Source: Tenacibaculum piscium
GTDB taxonomy: Bacteria > Bacteroidota > Bacteroidia > Flavobacteriales > Flavobacteriaceae
Direction of reading: 5' to 3'
DNA length: 64,000 nt
Assembly: GCF_021390715.1 (NCBI RefSeq)
Contig: NZ_JAJGWT010000012.1
Span: forward strand, 1 to 64,000
Each line of letters starts with the position of its first letter. Position 1 is the stretch's first letter. The notes beneath the pieces were generated by a model. That model was not told where the DNA came from. It was given only the letters and a program-made list of their open reading frames with translations, and ran no database searches. Shown piece after piece: positions 1 through 7,428 of the stretch. Made by a program: the position numbers and the translations under genes.

Positions 1-282
1 ATTCGTAAAATTAGCGAGGGTAAATATTATGTACTTATTGGTACGGATGTTCCTTATGCTCAAATACACAATGAAGGTGGCACAATAAAAGCAACCGCAA
101 GAGTAAGAGCGCATAGTAGAACTAGAAAAGGACGGAACCAGCCTATTAAGGTAAAAGCACATACAAGACAAATGAATGCTAAAATTCCGAAGCGTCAATT
201 TTTAGGAGAATCAGCAGTTTTGGCGTTGCGGTTGGAAAATCATATGTATGATAAAGTAACAGACGAAATTTATAAGAAATGA
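1..282 (+). CDS. Phage virion morphogenesis protein, Mu gpG-like (5' truncated)
   Basis: The reading frame is open from base 1 to a TGA at 280-282, so only the last 93 residues are present. The visible part has the pattern of the gpG/phage virion morphogenesis family: a 'YAQIHNEGG' segment, a basic middle and 'IPKRQFLGES' before the C-terminal helix. In Mu, gpG acts in head morphogenesis and tail attachment. The stop overlaps the ATG of the next gene (ATGA at 279-282), a sign of translational coupling. This places the right edge of a structural module at the left of the window, transcribed toward the early region. The family call is by recognition, not alignment. Confidence 0.7.
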   Translation: MRKISEGKYYVLIGTDVPYAQIHNEGGTIKATARVRAHSRTRKGRNQPIKVKAHTRQMNAKIPKRQFLGESAVLALRLENHMYDKVTDEIYKK

Positions 283-803
283 AAGCATTTTATACCGAAT
301 TAATCCGAAAATTTAAAGATTCTGATATTAAAAATAAGTTTACAAGTAACAATTTACCACCCGTTAAATTTGTAGATTTATATGCAGGGCAAGATTATAA
401 TGAAAAAGGTTTTGAGGCTCATTTATTTCCTGCTGTTTTTGTAAAGTGGGGTATTGATTATAAGTCAAAAACGCCCATAGCTACCATTACTTTTCGATTG
501 GCTTACGAACAGCTTCGGGATACCAGTAGCATCAGCAGAGCTTCGGAAAAGAGCCTGCAATTTCTCGACTTTATTACGGTAGTAGATGACGTTATTAAAT
601 CCATAGAAACACCAAATACAGGTAAAATTACGTTGTTATCTGAAGATTTTAATATTGAAGATACTATTGTAGATGTATATACGCTGGTATATAATTGTAC
701 GTATTCAGGCAAAAAAAACACCCTGAAAACAGCGTTTAAACAGGGCGTTATTGATGATGTTAATTTATCGGGTAACTTACATACTAAACTTTTAATTGAT
801 TAA
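279..803 (+). CDS. Phage structural protein of unknown role, possibly tail terminator-like
   Basis: This 174-aa soluble protein has no signal peptide or membrane segment. It starts by ATGA overlap with the gpG-like gene and is probably co-expressed with it. Its position right after gpG, and its mixed alpha/beta composition with the conserved-looking 'LFPAVFVKW' stretch, suggest a neck or tail-completion protein like the small proteins that follow gpG in Mu-like phages. I do not recognise a specific family. Its stop overlaps the stop of the convergent gene at 800 by 4 bp, so the late and early transcripts meet here. Confidence 0.55.
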   Translation: MKAFYTELIRKFKDSDIKNKFTSNNLPPVKFVDLYAGQDYNEKGFEAHLFPAVFVKWGIDYKSKTPIATITFRLAYEQLRDTSSISRASEKSLQFLDFITVVDDVIKSIETPNTGKITLLSEDFNIEDTIVDVYTLVYNCTYSGKKNTLKTAFKQGVIDDVNLSGNLHTKLLID

Positions 804-1105
804 ATTTTAGTATTTTCTATATACAAACCGTCTGTACGTTTTTCTACCTGCAGGCGGTATTTTTTTAAATCGGTATAACTATTTAAACGCTTTTTAAAGA
901 ATGTTTTAACAGCGTTTTTATATTCTTCTGAAATAGTAGTATCCTTAAAAGTGATGCCATACATTGTTTTTGATACTTCAATAACTCCAGTTAGTTTAAT
1001 GTTTTCTGTTGGCGTTGTTGGATGCTTTTTAAAAACTTCGCTCTGGCGTATTTGTGCAATGCTTAAAAAAGGAAGTAGCAGTAGTATTAATAGTAGGTTT
1101 TTCAT
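800..1105 (-). CDS. Small secreted protein of unknown function
   Basis: This is a 101-aa protein with a clear Sec signal peptide: 'MKNLLLILLLLPFLSIAQ', with cleavage expected after SIA. There is no lipobox cysteine. The mature part is basic, about 83 residues, with no motif I recognise. It is the last gene of the leftward prophage block and lies 2 bp after the gene at 1108. An exported protein here could be a lysis accessory, such as an unusual spanin or periplasmic factor, or a lysogenic-conversion (moron) product. Neither role can be shown from sequence. Confidence 0.5.
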   Translation of the reverse strand: MKNLLLILLLLPFLSIAQIRQSEVFKKHPTTPTENIKLTGVIEVSKTMYGITFKDTTISEEYKNAVKTFFKKRLNSYTDLKKYRLQVEKRTDGLYIENTKI

Positions 1106-1107
1106 AG

Positions 1108-1614
1108 TTAAAATGTAGGCTTTAATTTTCTGAAATAATCGTATTCATTCATAAACAGCTTACGTTTTAGTAATTTTCGATTTGTATATTCTCCAATTGA
1201 TTCGCCTACTTTTAAATCTGTTATATCTGCATTTTCAATTTTCTCAGCTATTTTAGCCATTTTATAAATACGTTTTTTTTCAATATTTAAAAAAGTTATA
1301 TAATCTTCCTCAAAGTCTGTACTAATTAACTGGCTATAATAATTATTAATATCTTCAATTCTACCTTGAGATGCGCAACCTAATAGAAAATAATATTCTT
1401 TTTTTAAAGAACCCTTATTTATAGAGGATTGTGAAAGCTCCATAAAAAACATTCCAATATCCTCTTTATTGTATGATGTAGTTTGTTTTTCGATTATTTC
1501 CTCGTTATTTTCGAGTATATCCTTTTCCGCTTCCATTTTATCAACCTTATCTTGTGTATAAGCAATAGCTTTATCTAAAATAGAATCCCTAATTTTTTTT
1601 ATAAGTTTTATCAT
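1108..1614 (-). CDS. Hypothetical prophage protein
   Basis: This 168-aa protein is highly charged and predicted helical. I chose the ATG at 1614 ('MIKLIKKIRDS'); a TTG six codons upstream would add only MFIFET and sits in the T-rich tail of the terminator at 1631-1663. The N-terminal 30 residues look amphipathic, followed by a Lys/Glu-rich segment around residues 25-50. No family is recognised. A terminator directly upstream implies it has its own promoter, which fits accessory cargo rather than core phage function. Confidence 0.45.
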   Translation of the reverse strand: MIKLIKKIRDSILDKAIAYTQDKVDKMEAEKDILENNEEIIEKQTTSYNKEDIGMFFMELSQSSINKGSLKKEYYFLLGCASQGRIEDINNYYSQLISTDFEEDYITFLNIEKKRIYKMAKIAEKIENADITDLKVGESIGEYTNRKLLKRKLFMNEYDYFRKLKPTF

Positions 1615-1630
1615 AGTTTCAAATATAAAC

Positions 1631-1663
1631 AAAAAAAAACCGCTCCAAAAATGAAGCGGTTTT
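1631..1663 (-). terminator. Intrinsic terminator after the 77-aa gene
   Basis: Read on the minus strand, AAAACCGCTTC and GAGCGGTTTT form a GC-containing hairpin with a short loop, followed by a run of nine T. It lies just downstream of the minus-strand gene ending at 1669, so that transcript should end here. Confidence 0.8.
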
Positions 1664-1668
1664 AAAAA

Positions 1669-1902
1669 TTATTTTTCCGTGAAGCATTGCATACTTAAAG
1701 TAGTCAGGCTAATATCTTCTTCTCCTGAAGGAATAGCACAGATATAATCTTTTATATCAAATTTACCATCTGGATTTTTATCTAACGACATCCATCGACT
1801 TTCTTTTACTTTTTCGCCTAACTCGGTAATAACACCTTGATAGGTTAATTCATACTTTCTTCCGTTTGGAAATTCTCTAATAAAACCAATTTCTTTACTC
1901 AT
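1669..1902 (-). CDS. Hypothetical 77-aa prophage protein
   Basis: This is a small acidic soluble protein starting at ATG 1902. The first part, 'IREFPNGRKYELTYQG', looks like a short beta-sheet. No cysteine motif, membrane segment or known family is seen. It is followed directly by a strong intrinsic terminator and preceded by the NdpA-like gene (39-bp gap). It is probably part of the prophage cargo group at 0.8-3.6 kb. Confidence 0.45.
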   Translation of the reverse strand: MSKEIGFIREFPNGRKYELTYQGVITELGEKVKESRWMSLDKNPDGKFDIKDYICAIPSGEEDISLTTLSMQCFTEK

Positions 1903-1941
1903 CTTTTTTGTTTTAAAAATTATTATTCTACTTGGTATTAA

Positions 1942-2991
1942 CTATTTTTCGGCGTTAAAAAACACTTTATAATACTTCATCTTTTTATCTTCATCATACC
2001 CTAGCTCTAAATATTCAGAAGCAGCATCTGGGGCATCAATATCAATTTTTATATGAATATTAGTATCTAGTTTAATTTCAGATTTAAACTTGCTTTTTTC
2101 CTTTTTTAGTACGGCTTCTGATACTTCAAAATTGTTGCGAATTAAAACATCGTTTAGCTTTTCAAAATGTTTTTTGTAATCTTCAAACATTTCTTGGTGT
2201 TTTTCATCTTCAAAAACCTCTTCTTTAAAATTATGATAATTTACATTTTCTTGCTCTTTAAAATAATCAACTGTGTTGGCTAAAAACTTACTTTGTTCTT
2301 GTTTACCAAATTCAGGTTTTATAATTTCTTCAGAAAACTCTTTACACATTTCTAAATAATTTTGGGTGTGTAAATTACCATCATTTGCAAACTGCACGTT
2401 TAAGAAGTTTTTAATCCAATACTGTGCATCGTAATTATTGTTATCTACGGATAATACCACCGTTCCTTCGGCATCGGTTGTATTTAAAATTAAACAACCT
2501 TTGTCTAGTTTTTTTGTTGATATTCCTTTTTGAACAACTACATCAAAACTTTCTTCTTCTTTATAGGTTTGAAAAAAATCAACTTTACTTTCTATTTTAA
2601 AAACACCAACTGCATTGGTTAAAATATTTTTATATTCGATATTTTCAAAATATACAACCAATACATCGCCTGTTTTTATTTGAGCTGAATTTGATTGTTC
2701 AAATAAATGATTTACAATATTTATTGAGTTTTCAATAAATACATCTTCATCATCAAAAATAGCATCGGTGTATTTATTAATTTCATTTAAACGAACATCG
2801 GCTTGATGGCTAAATCGGTAACTTTGTGTAAGCGTTTGAAAAGACTTTAATAAAAAAGGCATTAATAACTCATAGCTTTCTTCATCAAAACGAACTAATT
2901 CTTCAGAAAATGAATTTTGACCACTGTTAAATTTATTTGCTACTTTATGAATAATACATTTACTAATTTCGGCACGGGTTCTTTTTATCAT
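1942..2991 (-). CDS. Nucleoid-associated protein, NdpA (37-kDa) family
   Basis: This 349-aa protein resembles the NdpA/YejK family (PF04245). It starts with an 'ISKCIIHKVANKF' strand-helix region and has the family-like middle, with a 'GDVLVVYFENIEYKNILT' segment near residue 105 and 'GCLILNTTDAEG' near residue 163. The C-terminal half is rich in Lys and Glu. YejK-type proteins bind the nucleoid. Copies also occur on phages and plasmids, where they may alter host chromatin or act against host defences. Here it sits in the distal part of the prophage early block, next to a GIY-YIG nuclease. The family call is fairly sure; the role in the phage is inference. Confidence 0.7.
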   Translation of the reverse strand: MIKRTRAEISKCIIHKVANKFNSGQNSFSEELVRFDEESYELLMPFLLKSFQTLTQSYRFSHQADVRLNEINKYTDAIFDDEDVFIENSINIVNHLFEQSNSAQIKTGDVLVVYFENIEYKNILTNAVGVFKIESKVDFFQTYKEEESFDVVVQKGISTKKLDKGCLILNTTDAEGTVVLSVDNNNYDAQYWIKNFLNVQFANDGNLHTQNYLEMCKEFSEEIIKPEFGKQEQSKFLANTVDYFKEQENVNYHNFKEEVFEDEKHQEMFEDYKKHFEKLNDVLIRNNFEVSEAVLKKEKSKFKSEIKLDTNIHIKIDIDAPDAASEYLELGYDEDKKMKYYKVFFNAEK

Positions 2992-3009
2992 TTTTATTTA
3001 TTTTTTTTA

Positions 3010-3570
3010 TTAAAAAAGGCTCAATTGCTCTTTATTTACAGAGTATCTAGGCACAAATAAAGCCACGTACTTCCTCTTGAATTTATAGGCGTTATTAATA
3101 GCTTTTATTATACTTGACCCGTGAACATTAAAACTTCTTGCTACATCTATTGGATTTTCGTAATAAGACTTATTACCCTTTTCGTCAATGAGAAGAATAA
3201 TCATGTCTTTGTTTTTTCCTGAAGATGTATTTCTATTTTTAGACTGCTCGTTATACTTTTTATACTTAGGCATAACTTGGTAGGTTTTTTCCAATTCTAA
3301 TAATTGCGTTTTATTTGTAGCCGTATTTAGTATTCTCATTGTGAAATTACTTTTTCCATACTTTTTGAAATCCCTATAAAGAGATGTTCTATTGTCACAA
3401 TTAGAGTGTACACTACTACTATGACACCCATTATGAGAACTATACCGTACTTTTAATTTTCCTTTAGTGTAACCAACATAAGCGTCTTGTGTTATATCAT
3501 TCTCTATCTGATAAACTACACAAGACTTGTTAAGTATTGTTTCGTTTGGATATATTTTTATATTACTCAT
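3010..3570 (-). CDS. GIY-YIG endonuclease with C-terminal HTH (NUMOD-like)
   Basis: This 186-aa protein begins with a GIY-YIG nuclease domain (about residues 18-95): 'VVYQI' takes the place of GIY, 'DAYVGYT' of YIG, followed by a conserved Arg (KVRYSSH) and a Glu late in the domain (ELEKTYQ). Residues 130-175 ('NPIDVARSFNVHGSSIIKAI') form a NUMOD/HTH-like DNA-binding module as in phage homing endonucleases. No intron or split gene is visible around it, so it looks free-standing. Such enzymes cut DNA site-specifically and can drive their own spread between phages. Confidence 0.75.
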   Translation of the reverse strand: MSNIKIYPNETILNKSCVVYQIENDITQDAYVGYTKGKLKVRYSSHNGCHSSSVHSNCDNRTSLYRDFKKYGKSNFTMRILNTATNKTQLLELEKTYQVMPKYKKYNEQSKNRNTSSGKNKDMIILLIDEKGNKSYYENPIDVARSFNVHGSSIIKAINNAYKFKRKYVALFVPRYSVNKEQLSLF

Positions 3571-3612
3571 TCACTCTTTTTTTAAATTATCACATTCTTA
3601 AATTAATCAAAA

Positions 3613-3640
3613 TTTAAAAGCGGTTTAAATTGCTTTTAAA
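3613..3640. repeat. Perfect 9-bp inverted repeat in intergenic gap
   Basis: TTTAAAAGC and GCTTTTAAA are separated by 10 bases. The repeat sits directly after the minus-strand gene ending at 3643. Low GC and only four T after it on the minus strand make it a weak terminator candidate; an mRNA 3'-end hairpin is the likeliest role. Confidence 0.45.
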
Positions 3641-3642
3641 CA

Positions 3643-4368
3643 CTATTTAATTACTTTTCTTTTGAGCTTTAATAAATGCACAAAAGGTTTTCTTTTCGGG
3701 CATCGTTCCCAGTCAAAAATTAAATCTTCTAATATTTGCTTATCTGCATTTACTGTTATTGCGCTGATGTGTGCTTTAACATTGGCTAGCTTAATTTCTT
3801 TCGCTTTTTTTTCGGCAAGTAGCTTATAGCTGTGTGCAACTTTACTGGCATCAACATTTGAGTTTTGAATATTCTGCCTGTTTTTTGTATCGTTTTCTCT
3901 AACAATTGCTTTTTCTTCAAAATACTGCGGAAGCCAATCGCCAAAAATAATATTGGCATCAATTCCTTTTTTTGCGACACCGTATTCACCTTTTCTGGCT
4001 TTTTTAAAGAAGATAACCACATCTATTAATGTTTCATTTTCAAAACGCTCTAAACTATCTGAAATTAATATATCTCTTTGCAAATTTGAAAGTTTGGTAG
4101 TAAAGGTAAAAGCATCTAAAAATCGAGTTACCAAAACGGACATAAATGTATATGCTAAAACGCCGTTATCACCTCTAAAAACTTCTTTTAAAATTGGATA
4201 TTTTAATGCTTTTTCAACGGTTAAAGTACGCTCTACGTTTAATAAATAACCTGAATCTGCTACCATTTTTTTAGCCAAACTTAAAACTTCTTGCGGTTTC
4301 ACTCGTTGCAACGCTAATTGGGTTTGCGGTACTGCTATTTTGTTCTCTAATTTCTTTAATGATGACAT
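3643..4368 (-). CDS. Hypothetical Mu-like prophage protein
   Basis: This 241-aa soluble protein is helical and basic, with a cluster near the C-terminus ('CPKRKPFVHLLKLKRK'). No family is recognised. From the ATG at 4368 it overlaps the end of the upstream gene (4271-4843) by 98 nt in another frame. An alternative ATG at 4266 ('MVADSG') would start it 5 nt after that stop and give 207 aa. Both starts are plausible; the residues before M35 look like ordinary protein, so the long form is listed. It belongs to the co-directional early block between the endolysin and the cargo genes. Confidence 0.5.
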   Translation of the reverse strand: MSSLKKLENKIAVPQTQLALQRVKPQEVLSLAKKMVADSGYLLNVERTLTVEKALKYPILKEVFRGDNGVLAYTFMSVLVTRFLDAFTFTTKLSNLQRDILISDSLERFENETLIDVVIFFKKARKGEYGVAKKGIDANIIFGDWLPQYFEEKAIVRENDTKNRQNIQNSNVDASKVAHSYKLLAEKKAKEIKLANVKAHISAITVNADKQILEDLIFDWERCPKRKPFVHLLKLKRKVIK

Positions 4369-4843
4369 TTAATCGGGAATTTATATATTTTAAATCGGTG
4401 TTTTTTTGATGAAATTCATTAACATCTTTCCATTTTGATAATATCAGTTTCCAAAGGTTTAAAGTGGCAATTTCATCGTCTGTATTTATACTTTTTAAAT
4501 ACGTGATAATTTGTTTTAATGCGTTTCCGTCTGCTCCTGTAAATTTTGGAGCTATCCCTAAATAATCTTCATAAAAAAGCGTCCATTCTTCTACAAATTG
4601 AGTGTACAGGCTCTTTTGTTTTACTTCTTTTACCTCTAAACTGTAAGAAACTTTGCCTGTGTATTCGGATTGTTTATTTGGAATTTCCTTTTCATAAGCG
4701 GGTAAAATTGCCCCTAAATGAAGTATTACAAACGCATCAAATTTTCCTGATAAATAGGCGATTCTTAAAAACCGCCCATTACGATAGGTTACCTTCAATG
4801 TCATTTTTGATTTAACTACATTGATTAGATAGTTTTTTGTCAT
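4271..4843 (-). CDS. Hypothetical Mu-like prophage protein
   Basis: This 190-aa protein starts at ATG 4843 and overlaps the end of the endolysin gene by 32 nt. The middle part 'FTGADGNALKQIITYLKS' (about residues 101-118) resembles a small helical DNA-binding segment I associate with Bacteroidota phage and replication proteins, but I cannot name the family. Its C-terminus overlaps the start of the next gene in another frame. Tight overlaps on both sides indicate a single transcript. Confidence 0.5.
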   Translation of the reverse strand: MTKNYLINVVKSKMTLKVTYRNGRFLRIAYLSGKFDAFVILHLGAILPAYEKEIPNKQSEYTGKVSYSLEVKEVKQKSLYTQFVEEWTLFYEDYLGIAPKFTGADGNALKQIITYLKSINTDDEIATLNLWKLILSKWKDVNEFHQKNTDLKYINSRLNVIIKEIREQNSSTANPISVATSETARSFKFG

Positions 4844-5405
4844 AACTTTTCTGTATTTGATTTATATAAGCTCGTTTTAGCTTTTTATCGTAGGCATTTT
4901 TGTAGTAGGCTCTGCCGTTATAACCTCTTGCAAAACCCTTCCAATCTTTACGGCGAAGTTCATCGCTTAAACCAACCGATTTAATAAAATTCACAAACGC
5001 TTTTAACTGTGCCTTTTCGCTGTTATACATGGCATTAATAAAGGTTTGAATATTTGAAAACCCACATAATTTATAATTAAAGCCCATAATTTGAAACTTC
5101 CCCCATGATGCCGATTTTAAGGCAGCTTCTCGGTTTAATTTCTCCGCTTCTTGAAGTCTAAAATGCTCTCGTCTGCCACTTATATAACCGCCAGCTCTGG
5201 GGTTTGAAATATTAGGATATTTTTCCGAAAAAACGCCATCGGTAAATTGATGAAATTTATGACGTTCAAATAAAATAACTGGTTCGCCAGTTCGTAAGAA
5301 GCCACCCATAGGCGCCTCAACTTCACATACTGCTTTAATGATAGCGACTTCAACGCCTAAAGTTTTAGCAGCTTCTTTAAAATCTTTTTCGTTTATTTTT
5401 CTCAT
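4812..5405 (-). CDS. Phage endolysin, N-acetylmuramidase family (DUF3380)
   Basis: This 197-aa lysozyme-like enzyme should cleave the glycan strands of peptidoglycan at the end of the lytic cycle. The family pattern is plain: 'AVCEVEAPMGGFL', with the probable catalytic Glu at 28 or 30, then 'EPVILFERHKFHQ', 'SWGKFQIMGFN' and 'FARGYNG'. There is no signal peptide, so export would need a holin or another route; no obvious holin is seen beside it. The start at ATG 5405 abuts the stop of the 85-aa gene. Confidence 0.85.
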   Translation of the reverse strand: MRKINEKDFKEAAKTLGVEVAIIKAVCEVEAPMGGFLRTGEPVILFERHKFHQFTDGVFSEKYPNISNPRAGGYISGRREHFRLQEAEKLNREAALKSASWGKFQIMGFNYKLCGFSNIQTFINAMYNSEKAQLKAFVNFIKSVGLSDELRRKDWKGFARGYNGRAYYKNAYDKKLKRAYINQIQKSYDKKLSNQCS

Positions 5406-5662
5406 TAGTTGAATAATTTATATTGTGATTTATTTTCTAATTCAATTTTTTCTTTTTCTGCAGAAAGCAATTTTTTAAGCTCTCTTTTGGCAGGCGTTCC
5501 TAAATACGTGTGGTAGGTACGGTAACATATTTTCCACCGTGGATAAATATGTTGCCAGTACATTTCTTTGTAAGAAATATCTTCGTCTTGTTCTCTTAAA
5601 TAAAGTACAAGCGTTTGAATTTCAATTATTCTCGTATAAAGGTTTTTATTATTATAAGCCAT
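5405..5662 (-). CDS. Hypothetical 85-aa prophage protein
   Basis: This is a small basic protein with many aromatic residues ('YKEMYWQHIYPRWKICYRTYHTYLGTP') and a Lys/Glu-rich C-terminal helix. No membrane segment is convincing, so it is not an obvious holin. The start is ATG 5662 and the stop touches the endolysin start. The family is not recognised. Its place directly before the endolysin makes a lysis or regulatory role possible but unproven. Confidence 0.5.
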   Translation of the reverse strand: MAYNNKNLYTRIIEIQTLVLYLREQDEDISYKEMYWQHIYPRWKICYRTYHTYLGTPAKRELKKLLSAEKEKIELENKSQYKLFN

Positions 5663-5737
5663 ACCAAAGTTTTATTATATTTGCATTTCTCACATTGCAA
5701 ATAAGTTCTTTAGTCTGGTATGGCTTTGGAACTTTTT

Positions 5738-6205
5738 TTAATTTACGGAAGGTTTTATTCCGATAAAAGTGTACCAAGCACTAGAGCCTACTTTTGTTTT
5801 GTTATTTTTGAATTTGTGTCGCATACTTTTAAATTGAAGAATTAAAGCAGGAAACTCACAAATTTCATAGCTATTTAAAGGCTTTTTTAAAACGCTTTTA
5901 TTTTTCATAAACACATTGAACTTTTGCCAATCATCGGGTTTATACAAACCGATATTTTGTGCATCATTTAAAATAATAGATCGCAATCTTTTTAATTCCT
6001 GTTGCGTTTGCATACGTTGTAATTCTTCTTCTATTGTTATTGGTTTTTCACTTGGAAAAAACAGATAATACAGGGCTTTTAATTCACTTTCTGTAAGTTC
6101 TTCAATATCGAAAGTTCTCCTATTGCTTTGCTCAAAAACAGGATACTCTAAACTCGATATGCTGAATTTTGAGTGTAATTCTTCAATCATTTCATCAGGT
6201 TTCAT
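5738..6205 (-). CDS. Hypothetical Mu-like prophage protein
   Basis: This protein is 155 aa from the ATG at 6205 ('MKPDEMIEELH'); a TTG at 6220 would add five residues and approach the tRNA-like element. It is mostly helical, with 'LRSIILNDAQNIGLYKPDDWQKF' as its most distinctive part, which resembles in layout but does not clearly match the GemA/Gp16 regulators found at this place in Mu-like phages. It lies just downstream of the tRNA-like structure at 6231-6294, which could process or regulate its mRNA. Confidence 0.5.
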   Translation of the reverse strand: MKPDEMIEELHSKFSISSLEYPVFEQSNRRTFDIEELTESELKALYYLFFPSEKPITIEEELQRMQTQQELKRLRSIILNDAQNIGLYKPDDWQKFNVFMKNKSVLKKPLNSYEICEFPALILQFKSMRHKFKNNKTKVGSSAWYTFIGIKPSVN

Positions 6206-6230
6206 AATTATTATTTTCAAGTTTTATTTG

Positions 6231-6294
6231 TTCCCTTGGCAAGATTCGAACTTGCTATTATTTTTAAATAATTCACTCCAGTAGTGCAAGGGAA
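6231..6294 (-). ncRNA. tRNA-like cloverleaf element between prophage genes
   Basis: On the minus strand the 64 nt begin TTCCCTTG and end CAAGGGAA, an 8-bp perfect closing stem. Inside are three hairpins: CACT-ACTGG-AGTG, an AT-rich 6-bp hairpin with loop TAAA, and GCAAG-TTCGAAT-CTTGC, which is a canonical T arm with the TTCGAAT loop. A normal tRNA is longer, has a 7-nt anticodon loop and a larger D arm; both arms are reduced here, and no CCA follows. It is therefore tRNA-like, not a standard tRNA. It fills the gap between the DUF3164 gene and the 155-aa gene. Confidence 0.6.
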
Positions 6295-6304
6295 AAGATT
6301 AATT

Positions 6305-6943
6305 TTATACGGTAAATCTAAATTCTAACTTAGAGGTTCTGCCGTCTTCTTGTTTAATGTATTTCCAGCCACTTACGTACATACTATTTTGAGTTCTAAT
6401 TTGAGCGGCGATAATTATATCTAAACCTTTGTCGAACTCTGGCGAATCAAAATCATCACGTAAACTGTTTAACTCAACTATTTTTGCTGGATTTAAAAAG
6501 CCTGTTTTCGCATTTCTTTTTAAAGCGATGTTCACTATTTTTGTTAGTTTCAATGCTTTTGCGTTGTCATCTACCAAACTTGCTAAGTAATCTTTTATCA
6601 TTTCAACACCTGAAGTTTCAGTTCCGTCAAATTTTATAGATACATTATGCCCAATTGTGATACTTGCAGAGCCATCTTTTAAAGTAGATGTGTGGCTGTC
6701 TTGTGATTTTCTACCATACACTAATTGCTTCAATTCTTTTAGCGGTTTGTAATCCTGAAAAAGCATTGTTATTATTGCTTCCGTATTTTTTTGATGATCT
6801 ACAAGCCCGTCAATATTATTGGTAACAAACTCGGCAGATAGCTCTTTAAAAGTTTTAATATCTTCTTTATACTTCTGCTTTTCTGATTTTTGCTTTTGTT
6901 GTAATTTTTTAAGTTGTTCCTGTTCTTCTGGTGATAATGCCAT
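6305..6943 (-). CDS. DUF3164 family Mu-like phage protein
   Basis: This 212-aa protein matches the DUF3164 (PF11363) family typical of Mu-like prophage early regions: a charged N-terminal helix, then 'DGSASITIGHNVSIKFDGTE' and a C-terminal 'DIIIAAQIRTQNSMYVSGWK' followed by a 'KLEFRF' strand. The function is unknown; the family is always found near the transposase genes. The start at ATG 6943 is 5 nt downstream of the 56-aa gene's stop, and a tRNA-like element follows it. Confidence 0.75.
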   Translation of the reverse strand: MALSPEEQEQLKKLQQKQKSEKQKYKEDIKTFKELSAEFVTNNIDGLVDHQKNTEAIITMLFQDYKPLKELKQLVYGRKSQDSHTSTLKDGSASITIGHNVSIKFDGTETSGVEMIKDYLASLVDDNAKALKLTKIVNIALKRNAKTGFLNPAKIVELNSLRDDFDSPEFDKGLDIIIAAQIRTQNSMYVSGWKYIKQEDGRTSKLEFRFTV

Positions 6944-6948
6944 TGTTT

Positions 6949-7119
6949 TTATATTTTAATTGTTGTTAATCCTAAGTCGTCCATTGTGCAAAGTTTACTG
7001 ATATAATAATCTCGTTTTTGCTTATTTTGTCGATATGCAAAATGCGTGTCTGGGTGATTTTCTAACCATTTATTTTGCGTGGTTACTTTTACTTCTAAAG
7101 CTGATTTTATAATATTCAT
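6949..7119 (-). CDS. Hypothetical 56-aa prophage protein
   Basis: This short gene starts with MNIIKSALEVK and ends in DDLGLTTIKI. Its ATG overlaps the TGA of the 103-aa gene upstream (ATGA at 7116-7119) and its stop lies 5 nt before the DUF3164 start. That tight packing is strong evidence that it is translated. It is soluble and basic, with the middle part 'ENHPDTHFAYRQNKQKRDYY'. No family is recognised. Confidence 0.6.
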   Translation of the reverse strand: MNIIKSALEVKVTTQNKWLENHPDTHFAYRQNKQKRDYYISKLCTMDDLGLTTIKI

Positions 7120-7427
7120 AGATTTGCTTTTTTTATAGTTGATTTTGAAAGCTTTTTAAATATTTCGCTTGTATAACTATCGTATATATCTTGAGCCACA
7201 TCTTTGGAAACTATCTTATAAAAAGGAGCTATTTCTTTTAAAAAAAGAGCTTCTAAATTCAATAATTCCTTTTGCCACCAATTAAAAAGCGGTTTACATA
7301 TCAAAGCCTTTTGTAACTCTTTTGATGTTGTTGTTTTTTGGTTACACCATTCAAACCATATATTAAATACCATTCTGTTATACTGGCTTGGTGTTAGGCT
7401 CAATAATCGTTGTACTTCTTTTTTCAT
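7116..7427 (-). CDS. Hypothetical 103-aa prophage protein
   Basis: This small helical protein is rich in aromatic and Lys residues, with 'MVFNIWFEWCNQKTT' around residue 20 and a basic C-terminus. It starts 1 nt after the stop of the ATPase gene and is coupled by ATGA overlap to the 56-aa gene. No family is recognised. By position it belongs to the transposition-associated early genes. Confidence 0.5.
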   Translation of the reverse strand: MKKEVQRLLSLTPSQYNRMVFNIWFEWCNQKTTTSKELQKALICKPLFNWWQKELLNLEALFLKEIAPFYKIVSKDVAQDIYDSYTSEIFKKLSKSTIKKANL

Positions 7428-7428
7428 G

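Noticed and set aside
3953..4249. Plus-strand 98-aa frame inside a prophage gene
   Set aside because: It is opposite to a longer gene in a co-directional block and has no coupling or known motif.
6231..6294. An ordinary tRNA gene
   Set aside because: It is too short, with no 7-nt anticodon loop, a reduced D arm and no CCA; kept only as a tRNA-like element.
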